64,000 nucleotides of DNA from Hoyosella sp. YIM 151337. GTDB taxonomy: Bacteria > Actinomycetota > Actinomycetes > Mycobacteriales > Mycobacteriaceae. The translations under genes were made by a program, and so were the position numbers. Positions 26,427 through 36,363 of this stretch are shown piece after piece; the first letter of the stretch is position 1; every line of letters starts with the position of its first letter. The DNA lies in contig NZ_JAPEIQ010000021.1 of NCBI RefSeq assembly GCF_026041215.1, positions 1 through 64,000 on the forward strand, written 5' to 3'. The notes under the pieces were generated by a model that did no database searches, was not told the DNA's origin, and saw only the letters and a program-made list of their open reading frames with translations.

Positions 26427-27442
26427 TGACGCAAACACTGTCTTCGCTGGGTCCAGATGCATCCGGTGCAACTGGGCTCAGCGAATCCCAACTTCTCGAC
26501 GCCTACCGGACGATGCGGACTATCCGCGCGTTCGAGGACCGCGTGCACGACGAATTCGCCACTGGCGACATCCCTGGGTTCGTTCACCTGTATGCCGGTG
26601 AGGAAGCGTCGGCGACGGGTGTCTGCGCGCACCTCGAACCCGGCCGCGACACCATTGCGTCGACCCATCGCGGCCACGGGCACTGCATCGCGAAAGGCGT
26701 TGACGTCAAACCGATGATGGCCGAGATCTTCGGCAAAAGAACCGGCTCTTGCCACGGCAAAGGCGGCTCGATGCATATCGCCGATCTGTCAAAAGGCATG
26801 CTCGGCGCGAATGGCATCGTCGGCGGCGGCCCGCCGCTGATCTGCGGTACCGCGCTCGCTGCAAAGCTCAAGGGCGACGGTGGCGTTGGTGTCGCGTTCT
26901 TCGGTGATGGCGCCTCTAACCAGGGCACGACGCTCGAAGCGATGAACCTCGCATCCGTCTGGAACCTCCCTGCAATCTTTGTCGCCGAAAACAACGGGTA
27001 TGCCGAGGCAACGAGCTCAACCTGGTCAGTTTCCGCCGATAACATCGCGGACCGAGCCGCCGGATTCGGGATGCCCGGGGTGATCGTGGATGGCTTCGAC
27101 TTCTTCGCCGTGTACGAGGCCGCGGGTGAAGCGATCGCACGGGCACGAGAGGGCGGCGGCCCCACTCTCATCGAAGTGAAGTTCACTCGCTACTACGGCC
27201 ACTTCGAAGGTGACCAGCAGACTTACCGCGCGAAGGACGAAGTCGCCAACGCGAAAGAAAACCTCGACTGCCTGAAGCGGTTCCGCCGCCGTGTCACTGA
27301 AACCGGCCGCCTCAGCAATGAGCAGCTCGACCTCGTCGACTCCCAGGTCGCGCAGCTCATCGATGAGTCCGTCGAAGAAGCCAAAGCCGCACCTGTGCCC
27401 ACCCCCGAGGACGTACTCACCGACGTCTACGTCAAATACTGA
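26426..27442 (+). CDS. acoA: Acetoin dehydrogenase E1 component, alpha subunit
   Basis: A 338-aa thiamin-diphosphate-dependent E1 alpha subunit. THRGHGHCIAKG, KGGSMHIADL and the ThDP motif FFGDGASNQG (ending VAENNGY) are in the expected order. Together with AcoB it cleaves acetoin into acetaldehyde and an acetyl group passed to lipoyl-AcoC. The length and the adjacent lipoyl/hydrolase E2 favour acetoin over pyruvate or branched-chain keto acids as substrate. A GGGAGG site within acoX serves its start. Confidence 0.92.
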   Translation: MTQTLSSLGPDASGATGLSESQLLDAYRTMRTIRAFEDRVHDEFATGDIPGFVHLYAGEEASATGVCAHLEPGRDTIASTHRGHGHCIAKGVDVKPMMAEIFGKRTGSCHGKGGSMHIADLSKGMLGANGIVGGGPPLICGTALAAKLKGDGGVGVAFFGDGASNQGTTLEAMNLASVWNLPAIFVAENNGYAEATSSTWSVSADNIADRAAGFGMPGVIVDGFDFFAVYEAAGEAIARAREGGGPTLIEVKFTRYYGHFEGDQQTYRAKDEVANAKENLDCLKRFRRRVTETGRLSNEQLDLVDSQVAQLIDESVEEAKAAPVPTPEDVLTDVYVKY

Positions 27443-27469
27443 CCTGCCTGAGTGAGAGGAACCACAGAA

Positions 27470-28486
27470 ATGGCTAGCCGTAAGCTCAGCTACCGTGAGG
27501 CGATCAACGAGGCGCTCCGCCAGGAGATGGAGCGCGACGAATCCGTCGTCGTCATGGGTGAGGACAATGCGGGCGGTGCTGGTGCACCTGGCGAGGACGA
27601 CGCGTGGGGCGGTGTCCTCGGTGTCACCAAAGGTCTGTACGAGAAGTTCCCCGGCCGCGTCCTGGACACCCCGATTACCGAGTCCGCCTTTATCGGCGCC
27701 GCCGTGGGTGCAGCCACGCGTGGCATGCGTCCCGTCGCGGAACTGATGTTCATCGACTTCGCCGGGGTCTGCCTGGACCAGATCATGAATCAGGCCGCGA
27801 AGTTCCGGTACATGTTCGGTGGCAAGGCTGTCACCCCCGTGACGATCCGCGCCATGTACGGAGCCGGATTGCGCGCAGCGGCCCAACACTCGCAGGCGCT
27901 CTACCCCATCTTCACGCACCTGCCAGGGCTGAAGGTGGTGTTGCCGTCGAGTCCCTACGAAGCGAAGGGGCTGTTGATTCAATCGATCCGGGACAACGAC
28001 CCGGTAATCTTCCTCGAGCACAAAGCCATGTACGACAGCACCGGCGAGGTACCGGAGGAGTCGTACACCATCCCGTTCGGTGAAGCGAACGTCGCCCGGG
28101 AAGGCGACGACGTCACGATCGTTGCGCTCGGCCGCATGGTCGGCTTCGCGCTCGACGCCGCGAAAGACCTCGAAGGTTCGGGAGTCAGCGCTGAAGTCAT
28201 CGACCCGCGCACAGTAAGCCCGCTCGACCTTGACACCATCCTCGAGTCCGTGGAGAACACCGGACGCCTCGTTGTGGTTGATGAAGCGAGCCCGCGCTGC
28301 AACATCGCGACAGACATCTCGGCGCAAGTGGTTCAAGAGGCTTTCGGTGATCTCAAGGCGCCCATCAAGATGGTGAGCCCGCCGCATACTCCGGTGCCGT
28401 TTGCTGAGTCGCTCGAGGACGCATACATCCCGTCCGTACAGGACATCGTGAATGCGGCGAAATCCGTCGCTGATTGGAGCAAATAG
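27470..28486 (+). CDS. acoB: Acetoin dehydrogenase E1 component, beta subunit
   Basis: A 338-aa transketolase-like E1 beta subunit. It carries SYREAINEALRQEM, TPITESAFIGAAVGAATRGMRPVAE in two runs, and the C-terminal domain with SPLDLDTI and VVDEASPRC. It pairs with AcoA to form the E1 heterotetramer. ATG 27470 follows GAGAGGA; six extra codons upstream are unlikely. It is separated from acoA by 27 bp and its stop abuts the acoC start, consistent with one transcript. Confidence 0.92.
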   Translation: MASRKLSYREAINEALRQEMERDESVVVMGEDNAGGAGAPGEDDAWGGVLGVTKGLYEKFPGRVLDTPITESAFIGAAVGAATRGMRPVAELMFIDFAGVCLDQIMNQAAKFRYMFGGKAVTPVTIRAMYGAGLRAAAQHSQALYPIFTHLPGLKVVLPSSPYEAKGLLIQSIRDNDPVIFLEHKAMYDSTGEVPEESYTIPFGEANVAREGDDVTIVALGRMVGFALDAAKDLEGSGVSAEVIDPRTVSPLDLDTILESVENTGRLVVVDEASPRCNIATDISAQVVQEAFGDLKAPIKMVSPPHTPVPFAESLEDAYIPSVQDIVNAAKSVADWSK

Positions 28487-29584
28487 ATGAGCGACATCCA
28501 GCGCGTCACCATGCCAAAGTGGGGACTGTCGATGGAGTCGGGCAAGGTCACGGAATGGCTGGTCAAACCAGGCGATACGATCGCCGAGGGCGACCCGATC
28601 TGCGAGATCGACACCGACAAGATCGCCGGTGAACTCGAATCCACGTGGGAGGGCACAGTTCGCGCCCTCGTCGTGGAGGTGAACGAAGACGTGCCGGTTG
28701 GCGGCACAATCGCGGTCGTCGCTCCCACCGAGGTGTCCGACGATGAGATCAATGCCGTTGTGGCGGAAGCTCGAGAGCAACTCGCTGCCGGTGGCATCGA
28801 GGACGATTCTGGGCCGAAGCTCGCGACCGTCACCGTCCATGACCGGCAGATCTCCTACGCATCGCTCGGCGAAGGCGATGGCACGCCGATTGTGTTTGTC
28901 CACGGCTACGGTGGTGACAAGAACTCCTGGCTGTTCGTGCAGGAACCGCTTTCTGCTGATCGCGTGACGTACGCGCTTGACTTGCCTGGCCATGGTGCAT
29001 CGTCGAAAGATGTGGGTGATGGCTCCCTGGAGGGCCTCGCGAAGTCGGTACTCGGTTTCCTCGATGAACTCGGCCTGGACAAGGCCCATCTCGTCGCACA
29101 TTCGATGGGCGGCGCGGTGGCCGTAATCGCGGCCGGCCATGCACCCGACCGCGTTGCTTCGCTGACGCTGATCTCCCCCGCCGGTCTGGGGCCCGAGATC
29201 AACACCTCGTACATCGAGGGCTTCGCGTCTGCCGAGACGCGGCGAGAACTGAAGCCGCATTTGCAGCAGCTGTTCGCGGATGCGGGTCTGGTGAACCGCC
29301 AGTTAATCGATGACCTGCTGAAATACAAACGCCTCGACGGTGTCGACGAAGCGCTGTCGAAGCTCTCGACCACACTGACGAGCGGAAATGTCAGCGTCGC
29401 GGACGAGCTGACCCGCTTCAGCGGACAGGTCGTGGTGGTGTGGGGTGCCGCGGACAAGATCGTGCCAATCTCGAATGCGGCCGGTCTGAGCGACGTTCGC
29501 CAAATCGAGGAAGTCGGACACATGGCACACATGGAGTCCCCAACCTCAGTTGTCAGCGCTATTCGCGACGCACTTACGGTGTGA
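28487..29584 (+). CDS. acoC: Acetoin dehydrogenase E2: lipoyl domain fused to alpha/beta hydrolase
   Basis: A 365-aa protein. Residues 1-80 form a lipoyl domain with attachment lysine K45 in EIDTDKIAGE. Residues about 125-365 form an alpha/beta hydrolase fold with VHGYGGDKNSW and the nucleophile elbow AHSMGGAVA (S206). This replaces the usual CAT-type acetyltransferase core and marks the Cupriavidus/Pseudomonas type of acetoin dehydrogenase. No peripheral-subunit-binding domain is evident. It accepts the acetyl group from E1 and delivers it to CoA. Lipoylation by the nearby LipA and reoxidation by Lpd are inferred. Confidence 0.92.
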   Translation: MSDIQRVTMPKWGLSMESGKVTEWLVKPGDTIAEGDPICEIDTDKIAGELESTWEGTVRALVVEVNEDVPVGGTIAVVAPTEVSDDEINAVVAEAREQLAAGGIEDDSGPKLATVTVHDRQISYASLGEGDGTPIVFVHGYGGDKNSWLFVQEPLSADRVTYALDLPGHGASSKDVGDGSLEGLAKSVLGFLDELGLDKAHLVAHSMGGAVAVIAAGHAPDRVASLTLISPAGLGPEINTSYIEGFASAETRRELKPHLQQLFADAGLVNRQLIDDLLKYKRLDGVDEALSKLSTTLTSGNVSVADELTRFSGQVVVVWGAADKIVPISNAAGLSDVRQIEEVGHMAHMESPTSVVSAIRDALTV

Positions 29585-29602
29585 TGTGGGGCACAATGAG
29601 AG

Positions 29603-30898
29603 GTGATGACCGATACGATGCCTGAACCGGCAGTAGCGGCGGGGGAAGATCCCCGCCGCTATGCACAACTGCTTTCTAGCGTCTACGACGCGGTGATGAC
29701 GGGCGCCCGTCCACCGGCCCGTCCGCGCGAGATTGTCGCGGATTCCTGGCGGCGCCTGCAGCGCATCGGGATCAACCCCGACCATGGCGCAACGGCCCGG
29801 CCCGTGAGCGGCGACGAACTGGACGAGCTGCGGAAAGCGTCCGGGCTAGCGGAAGTGTACGACGGCATTTCACATGCGCTGGAAAGCATCACGGCCGACA
29901 CCGAGAACATACTCGTGGTTGCCGACCGCGCGGGCCGAGTCCTGTGGCGAGCGGGCCCGAGCCCGGTACTCACGCATGCGGACCGGCTCGGCTTCATTCT
30001 CGGGGCAAACTGGTCAGAATCTACTGTCGGCACCAATGCGATCGGTACGGCGCTCGTGTCCCGCCGTTCGGTTCAGATCTTCTCCGCCGAGCATTACGTG
30101 CGCACGCATCATGCGTGGACGTGTGCGGGCGCACCCGTCCGTGATCCCCGCGACGGGCGGGTGCTCGGCGCCATAGATGTGAGTGGGCCAGCGCGGACGG
30201 TGCATCCCACAACGATCGCACTGGTCGATGCTGTGGCGAAGCTGACGGAATCGCAGCTGCGCGAGGTTCATAGAAAGTCCCTTGACCGGCTGCGCGCCGT
30301 GGCCGCCCCGGTGCTCGCCAAGTCGGGCGGGCCTGCGCTGGCAATTGACGCGCACGGCTGGGTCGCAGCAGTGGAAGGCATCGCACCGCAAAACCGGCTC
30401 GCGCTGCCCGACCAGCTCACGGCCGGGCAAACCTGGCTGCCGGCGCTCGGGTTGTGTGTCTGCGAGCCGATCCCCGGTGGCTGGCTCGTCCGCCCCGCCC
30501 GGGAGGGGGCGCAGGACATTCAGCCAACGTCGGTCGACATCGACCTGCGGACGAACTCGCCGCAACTCACCGTCGCGGGACCTTGCGGCAACTGGACCAC
30601 CACACTGACTCCGCGCCACGCTGAAATTCTCTACATACTCGCCACGCATCGCGCGGGCTGCACCGCGCGTCAGCTCGCGGAACACCTCTTCGGTGATCCG
30701 AGCCGTGCGGTGACCGTGCGGGCTGAACTGCTGCGGCTGCGCCGCCACCTCGGCGCGGTTGTTCTGGGGCAGCCGTACCGCTTCGATCCGGGTGCGCACG
30801 TGGCCGTGCAGATTCCGGACGATCCGGCACAACTGCTGCCCGCCTCGATCGCACCCGCTGTAGTGCTGGCGAAAACGGAACTCACCCCCGCAGGCTAA
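29603..30898 (+). CDS. AcoR-like GAF regulator with winged-helix C-terminus
   Basis: A 431-aa regulator. The N-terminal half matches the AcoR sensor: REIVADSWRRLQRIGINP, then a GAF domain with ESTVGTNAIGTAL and HHAWTCAGAPVRDP. AcoR proteins continue with an AAA+ sigma54 domain. Here instead the C-terminus is a short winged-helix-like region (HAEILYILATH, then VTVRAELLRLRRHLG), so it would work with ordinary sigma factors. It begins 18 bp after acoC and is probably cotranscribed. It is paralogous, with identical length, to the gene beside the aldehyde dehydrogenase. Confidence 0.85.
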   Translation: MMTDTMPEPAVAAGEDPRRYAQLLSSVYDAVMTGARPPARPREIVADSWRRLQRIGINPDHGATARPVSGDELDELRKASGLAEVYDGISHALESITADTENILVVADRAGRVLWRAGPSPVLTHADRLGFILGANWSESTVGTNAIGTALVSRRSVQIFSAEHYVRTHHAWTCAGAPVRDPRDGRVLGAIDVSGPARTVHPTTIALVDAVAKLTESQLREVHRKSLDRLRAVAAPVLAKSGGPALAIDAHGWVAAVEGIAPQNRLALPDQLTAGQTWLPALGLCVCEPIPGGWLVRPAREGAQDIQPTSVDIDLRTNSPQLTVAGPCGNWTTTLTPRHAEILYILATHRAGCTARQLAEHLFGDPSRAVTVRAELLRLRRHLGAVVLGQPYRFDPGAHVAVQIPDDPAQLLPASIAPAVVLAKTELTPAG

Positions 30899-30999
30899 GA
30901 AATCATCCAGGGGTGGCGAAGCGCCGTTTACATGATTGCGCTGGCAGCAGTTGGCCTGCGAGAGTCAGAGTGGTTCGCAGCAAAGAGAGCGGAGTACTG

Positions 31000-31461
31000 A
31001 TGACACAACCTGCCACACAGAAGCGCGGTCGCCGGATCGCGATGACGAAAGAGGAACTAGACGCGTTCCTCGCAGAGGAGCGCACCTGCCGGGTCGCGAC
31101 CGTTAGCCCTTCAGGACCGCACGTCACCCCGTTGTGGTTTGTGTGGGACGGTGATTTTCTCTGGATCTACTCGCTGACCAAAAGTCAGCGCTGGACGGAC
31201 GCTGTGCGTGACCCCCGCGTCGCGGTCGCCGTTGACGCAGGCATCGAATACATGGAGCTTCGCGGCGTTGAGATCGTCGGGGAAGTCGAGGTGGTGGGTG
31301 AAGCGCCGCGCAAGGGAGCCGACGTCCCGGAGCTGACGCAACCGGAATCGCTGTTCGCAAAGAAGTACTTCGGCATCGAGGACATGCCACACGATGGACG
31401 CCACGGCTGGCTTCGCCTGCGTCCTGCAACGATCCGCAGCTGGGACTTCAGGAAGCTGTGA
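31000..31461 (+). CDS. PPOX-class flavin/F420-binding split-barrel protein
   Basis: A 153-aa pyridoxamine-phosphate-oxidase-like split barrel with EELDAFLAEERTCRVATVSP, PHVTPLWFVWDGDFLWIYS and the C-terminal WLRLRPATIRSWDFRKL. Actinobacterial proteins of this size often bind F420 or FMN and reduce small molecules; the cofactor cannot be decided here. ATG 31000 follows GGAG; about 29 additional codons upstream lack a ribosome-binding site. It converges with the TetR gene and their ends overlap by 14 bp. Confidence 0.8.
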   Translation: MTQPATQKRGRRIAMTKEELDAFLAEERTCRVATVSPSGPHVTPLWFVWDGDFLWIYSLTKSQRWTDAVRDPRVAVAVDAGIEYMELRGVEIVGEVEVVGEAPRKGADVPELTQPESLFAKKYFGIEDMPHDGRHGWLRLRPATIRSWDFRKL

Positions 31462-32020
31462 TCCGGGCAGCCAGGTCCTGTATCCGTGCGTCAAGCTCAG
31501 CGGGTGACACCTTGCACTCAGCGGCAAGGCGGCGCCGCAACAGCGCATAGCCGACCATAAGCGCAACCAGCAGGGCATACAGTGCTGCAGGGTCAAAGTC
31601 GGCACGTAGTCGCCCCAATTGTTGTTCACGCTCGAAGGTGCGCTGTATGGCGCCCGCGCTGAACAGCAGCGCGCCCGGTGGCTGCCCGTCCAGCAGCAGC
31701 AGAGCCAATGCTCGGAAGGCATCGTGTCGCCCGGCCGCCGCTTTCAGCATCTGGGTGGTCAGGGCCGCCACCGTGGTCTGCGGGACGAGGCTTGGCACCA
31801 GATTCGAATCGACGTACTGGTTGAGAGCCTCGCTGATCAGGCTTCGGCCGGTCCCAAAATAGTGGTACACGAGCCCCCGATTCACACCGGCAGCTTCAGC
31901 GATCTTCCGGATGCTGAATCCCTGCAAGGGACCCTCGCGCAGCACAACGGCCGCGGCTGCCTGTTCGAGAAGTTCGGCTGTCTTGTCCTGGACAAATGCT
32001 GGTCCTGCGCCCCGCCACAT
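31448..32020 (-). CDS. TetR-family regulator of the methyltransferase divergon
   Basis: A 190-aa TetR protein. The N-terminal helix-turn-helix is FSIRKIAEAAGVNRGLVYHY (about 34-53) and the rest is an all-helical ligand domain. The start at ATG 32020 has a GGGGGG stretch just upstream; an open frame extends to 32194 but would cover one operator. It is divergent from the methyltransferase gene, and two copies of a palindrome lie between them, so it probably represses both genes. The inducer is unknown. Confidence 0.87.
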   Translation of the reverse strand: MWRGAGPAFVQDKTAELLEQAAAAVVLREGPLQGFSIRKIAEAAGVNRGLVYHYFGTGRSLISEALNQYVDSNLVPSLVPQTTVAALTTQMLKAAAGRHDAFRALALLLLDGQPPGALLFSAGAIQRTFEREQQLGRLRADFDPAALYALLVALMVGYALLRRRLAAECKVSPAELDARIQDLAARITAS

Positions 32021-32106
32021 AGCAATCCCCCCTGTTGGCTCGGGGCCATTATGCGTCAGAGGTCGGACAAAAACGGCGGCCCGGCAGTCCCGGCACCTCA
32101 CCGAGC

Positions 32107-32127
32107 GGTTTAGCACATCGCTAAACC
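32107..32127. promoter_or_regulatory. Palindromic operator 1 for the TetR regulator
   Basis: GGTTTAGC-ACATC-GCTAAACC has perfect 8-bp arms around a 5-bp spacer, a usual TetR operator architecture. It lies 87 bp upstream of the TetR start codon. Confidence 0.75.
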
Positions 32128-32184
32128 AGCAGATGCGGTATTGGGTTCCTGCCGCCCGCGCCTGAGACCCCTGTTTAATCCGGC

Positions 32185-32203
32185 GGTTTAGCACATCGCT
32201 AAA
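32185..32203. promoter_or_regulatory. Palindromic operator 2, near the methyltransferase promoter
   Basis: This repeats operator 1, 78 bp away: GGTTTAGC-ACATC-GCTAAA. The two copies share 21 identical consecutive bases (32105-32125 and 32183-32203). It lies 56 bp before the methyltransferase start codon. Confidence 0.75.
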
Positions 32204-32258
32204 GGGCGTGCAGCGACTAGGCTTGGCATGTCACACACCCCGCCACAAGGAGGTTGCC

Positions 32259-32876
32259 ATGGGGTTTTACGGTGACCATGTTCTGCCGCGCATTATCAAC
32301 GTCGCGTGCGGCATGAAAATGAGCGACCCCCAGCGGCGCCGCGTGTGCGCGGACCTGTCGGGCGACGTCGTTGAGATTGGGTTTGGCTCCGGACTCAACG
32401 TTCCGTTCTATCCATCGAACCTCCGTAAGGTTGCTGCGATCGAGCCTGCCGATGTTGGTTGGAAGCTCGCACAGAAACGAGTGCGGAATTCGCCCGTCAA
32501 AATTGAACGTTCCGGGCTCGACGGGCAGGCCCTCCCGCTGCCCGACAGCAGTTTCGACACAGCACTGTCAACGTGGACGCTCTGCACGATCCCGGATGTC
32601 GTGACCGCTCTCAAAGAGGTCCGGCGGGTACTCAAACCTGGCGGCACCTTGCACTTCGTCGAACACGGAAAGGCGCCGGACGCGGACGTCCGGAAATGGC
32701 AAGACCGATTGAACCCGATTCAGCAGCGGCTATTCGGCGGCTGCAACTTGAATAGGCCGATCGTCAGCCTTATCGAGGAAGCGGGTTTCACGATCAAAGA
32801 AGTCGACCAGTTCTATGAAGATGGCGCGCCCAAATTCATGGGCGCACTATCACTCGGCACCGCGACAGCGTCCTGA
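32259..32876 (+). CDS. Class I SAM-dependent methyltransferase
   Basis: A 205-aa methyltransferase with motif I VVEIGFGSGLNVPFY, acidic AIEPADVGW in motif II, ALPLPDSSFDTALSTWTLC (motif IV) and LKPGGTLHFVEHG (post-IV). It is of the UbiE/Methyltransf_11 type that methylates small molecules or lipids. The start is fixed by CAAGGAGG seven bases upstream. It is controlled by a divergent TetR with twin operators, which suggests inducible modification or detoxification. The substrate is unknown. Confidence 0.87.
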   Translation: MGFYGDHVLPRIINVACGMKMSDPQRRRVCADLSGDVVEIGFGSGLNVPFYPSNLRKVAAIEPADVGWKLAQKRVRNSPVKIERSGLDGQALPLPDSSFDTALSTWTLCTIPDVVTALKEVRRVLKPGGTLHFVEHGKAPDADVRKWQDRLNPIQQRLFGGCNLNRPIVSLIEEAGFTIKEVDQFYEDGAPKFMGALSLGTATAS

Positions 32877-32925
32877 CACATCCGAAAGGCGCTGCGCTGC
32901 TGAACGTTTCCAGATGTGTCAGGAC
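32870..32925. terminator. Hairpin spanning both stop codons of convergent genes
   Basis: GTCCTGACACATC (32870-32882) is complementary to GATGTGTCAGGAC (32913-32925), 13 bp perfect with a 30-base loop. The left arm contains the methyltransferase stop and the right arm the DUF779 stop. There is no T tract, so a shared termination or decay signal is inferred. Confidence 0.55.
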
Positions 32926-33403
32926 TCCAAACCGGGGACTGGGCAGGCGTCAGCGACGTCGATGACGATCTGCCCAGGCTCCGCTGGCCCCGGTCGTGCG
33001 CCAGATTTCCAGCTAGCACCGTCCAGCACCGACTGACCGGCTAGCGTGTCGAGTTCTTCCACTGTGAACGCTCGTCCCCTGCTCAAGAAACGCACACCTT
33101 CGGGCGCTTCGAGGCTAAATCCGGACCCGCGACCAGGTACAACGTCAAGGACGAGCTGGGTGTGCTTCCATGCCTCGAACTGTGTACCCGAGATAAAAAC
33201 GGGAACCCCGTCCGGTACGTCACCGAGTTCGAGCACGCCTAAAAGCACGTCACGCTCCCCGACGATGAAGTCCCCGACGGGGTAGCACATCGGCGCTGAA
33301 CCGTCACAGCACCCACCAGATTGATGGAGCATTAACGGGCCGTGGCGGCCCGTGAGCTGCCGAAGCAGATCACGAGCCGCCACTGTCATCACCACTCGGT
33401 GCA

Positions 33404-33404
<1 letters not shown>
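32919..33404 (-). CDS. DUF779 protein coupled to aldehyde dehydrogenase
   Basis: A 161-aa DUF779 protein with the cysteine-containing HQSGGCCDGSAPMCYP (about 27-42) and the segment FISGTQFEAWKHTQLVLDVV. DUF779 genes usually sit directly after acetaldehyde-type aldehyde dehydrogenases. Here too, its ATG overlaps the dehydrogenase stop by one base (TGATG). The function is unknown; the Cys-Cys and His context may bind metal. The C-terminal 35 residues (KSGARPGPAEPGQIVIDVAD) extend past the domain. Confidence 0.85.
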
Positions 33405-34927
<1,523 letters not shown>

Positions 34928-34980
34928 GGACTCCTCCAGTGTTTGTGGGTTGTGATCCACGACACTAGGTGCCATAACGT

Positions 34981-34995
34981 TGCAACTCAGTTGCA
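34981..34995 (-). promoter_or_regulatory. TGCAACT-G-AGTTGCA dyad before the aldehyde dehydrogenase gene
   Basis: A perfect palindrome of 7-bp arms built from the same TGCAAC half-site as the acetoin boxes, but inverted. A second direct TGCAAC starts 11 bp after the first on the coding strand. It is 54-68 bp upstream of the start codon. Confidence 0.5.
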
Positions 34996-35005
34996 CGAAC
35001 GGGAG

Positions 35006-36301
35006 CTACCGCGAAAGTTCGCGATCCAGCCGTTCAATCCGGGCCTTGACCTGGCAGAACATTGGGGCAGCCGGATCCAGCGAACTCATGTACGCAGTGA
35101 GCGCAGTGATGTCGTCGCGGCCGTGAACCGAGGACGTCCAGCGTGCGAGGAGCTCCGGATCGCCCGCGCGCAACAGCGATGCCTGGACGCGCACATGCAG
35201 TTCCTCGCGCAGATCGACGATGCCCGGCGCGTAGGACTCTGGCAGCGCTGGCCCGGTGTAGGCGCGCAACGCGGCACGAACATCGCCGCGGTCGAGCGCT
35301 GAACGCACTTCCGCCACGTCTGTGCGCAGATCACATTGCAGGCGATATGGCCGCGACCCCAGCCGGTCCGCACCGATCACCTTCCGCAAGCGTGACAGTT
35401 CCGCACGCACCGTGACGTCGTCTAGTTCTTCCTCGTCGAGCAGAACCGCGAGCCGCTGCGACGTCAGCCCTTCGGGGTGCTCCGCGAGCAAGAGCAGGAT
35501 CTCAGCGTGGCGTCGGGAGAGTTTGTGATGATCGGTCCCCTCATGCAGCACGGGGCGCGCCGCACCCAGCGTCTCCAGCCTGGGCACGGCCTCGGAGAGC
35601 CCCTGCGGCGAACGCATCAGGTGCAACCGCAACTCCGTCTCCGCTGCCATGACGGTAGCCCTGACCAGCTGCAGCACTTCAGGCGCCGCGACACGCGGAC
35701 CGCCCGTGATATCGATAGCGCCGATGATCCGGCCGGACAGCGGATCATGGACCGGCGCAGCGGAGCAACTCCACTCGTGCACAGATCGGTTGAAGTGCTC
35801 GGTTCCAAAAATCTGCACCGAGTGGTCGAGCGCGAGCGCAGTGCCCGGCGCGTTTGTGCCGACCCGCTCCTCACTCCAGTCGGCGCCCTCGACGAAACTC
35901 ATTGACGTTGCGCGTTCACGAGCGCGGCGATCACCCTCCACCCAGAGCAACCTGCCCCGCTCGTCCGACATGGCGACGAGAAGTTCGCTGTCGGCGGCAT
36001 CTTCGACGAGCAGCTTCCGCACAACCGGACGGATAAGTGACATCGGATGCGCTGCCCGGTATGCGTTGAGCTCGGCGTCGACGAGCAGGTCGGTCTGATT
36101 GACCGTCTCGGGAGATATACCCCGCTGCTTCGCGCGCAGCCACGACTCACGAACCACCTGGCGCACCGATGCGGGCGCAGCGCCGTTCGGCGTGGCAAGG
36201 AACTCTTGCCACGCCTCCGACAGTTCTCGCGCGAGTTGTGTGACATCGCCGCCCGGCGGCAGCGCGAGCCACGGATTGGCGGCGGACCGCGGTTGCGTCA
36301 T
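35006..36301 (-). CDS. GAF regulator with winged-helix C-terminus, aldehyde dehydrogenase-linked
   Basis: A 431-aa paralogue of the regulator after acoC. Sensor signatures correspond one to one (REVVRESWLRAKQRGISPET; EERVGTNAPGTAL; VHEWSCSAAPVHDP). So does the C-terminal region (HAEILLLLAEHPEGLTSQRL; VTVRAELSRLRKVIG), again with no AAA+ sigma54 domain. An extra helical tail of about 80 residues follows (RADVRA-type ARALRAY segment). It sits between butanediol dehydrogenase and aldehyde dehydrogenase genes on the same strand and probably activates them. The effector may be acetaldehyde or acetoin, by analogy. Confidence 0.85.
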   Translation of the reverse strand: MTQPRSAANPWLALPPGGDVTQLARELSEAWQEFLATPNGAAPASVRQVVRESWLRAKQRGISPETVNQTDLLVDAELNAYRAAHPMSLIRPVVRKLLVEDAADSELLVAMSDERGRLLWVEGDRRARERATSMSFVEGADWSEERVGTNAPGTALALDHSVQIFGTEHFNRSVHEWSCSAAPVHDPLSGRIIGAIDITGGPRVAAPEVLQLVRATVMAAETELRLHLMRSPQGLSEAVPRLETLGAARPVLHEGTDHHKLSRRHAEILLLLAEHPEGLTSQRLAVLLDEEELDDVTVRAELSRLRKVIGADRLGSRPYRLQCDLRTDVAEVRSALDRGDVRAALRAYTGPALPESYAPGIVDLREELHVRVQASLLRAGDPELLARWTSSVHGRDDITALTAYMSSLDPAAPMFCQVKARIERLDRELSR

Positions 36302-36363
36302 GAAATTGGGTGCCTCCTCCTCTCCGAGAGTAACCTACGTCACTCCTCTGTAGGGGAGGCCAT

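Noticed and set aside
27026-29260. A 744-codon minus-strand frame opposite acoA, acoB and acoC
   Set aside because: Its length is an artefact of high GC codon bias on the antisense of three well-supported genes. The product is Arg/His/Asp-rich with no domain.
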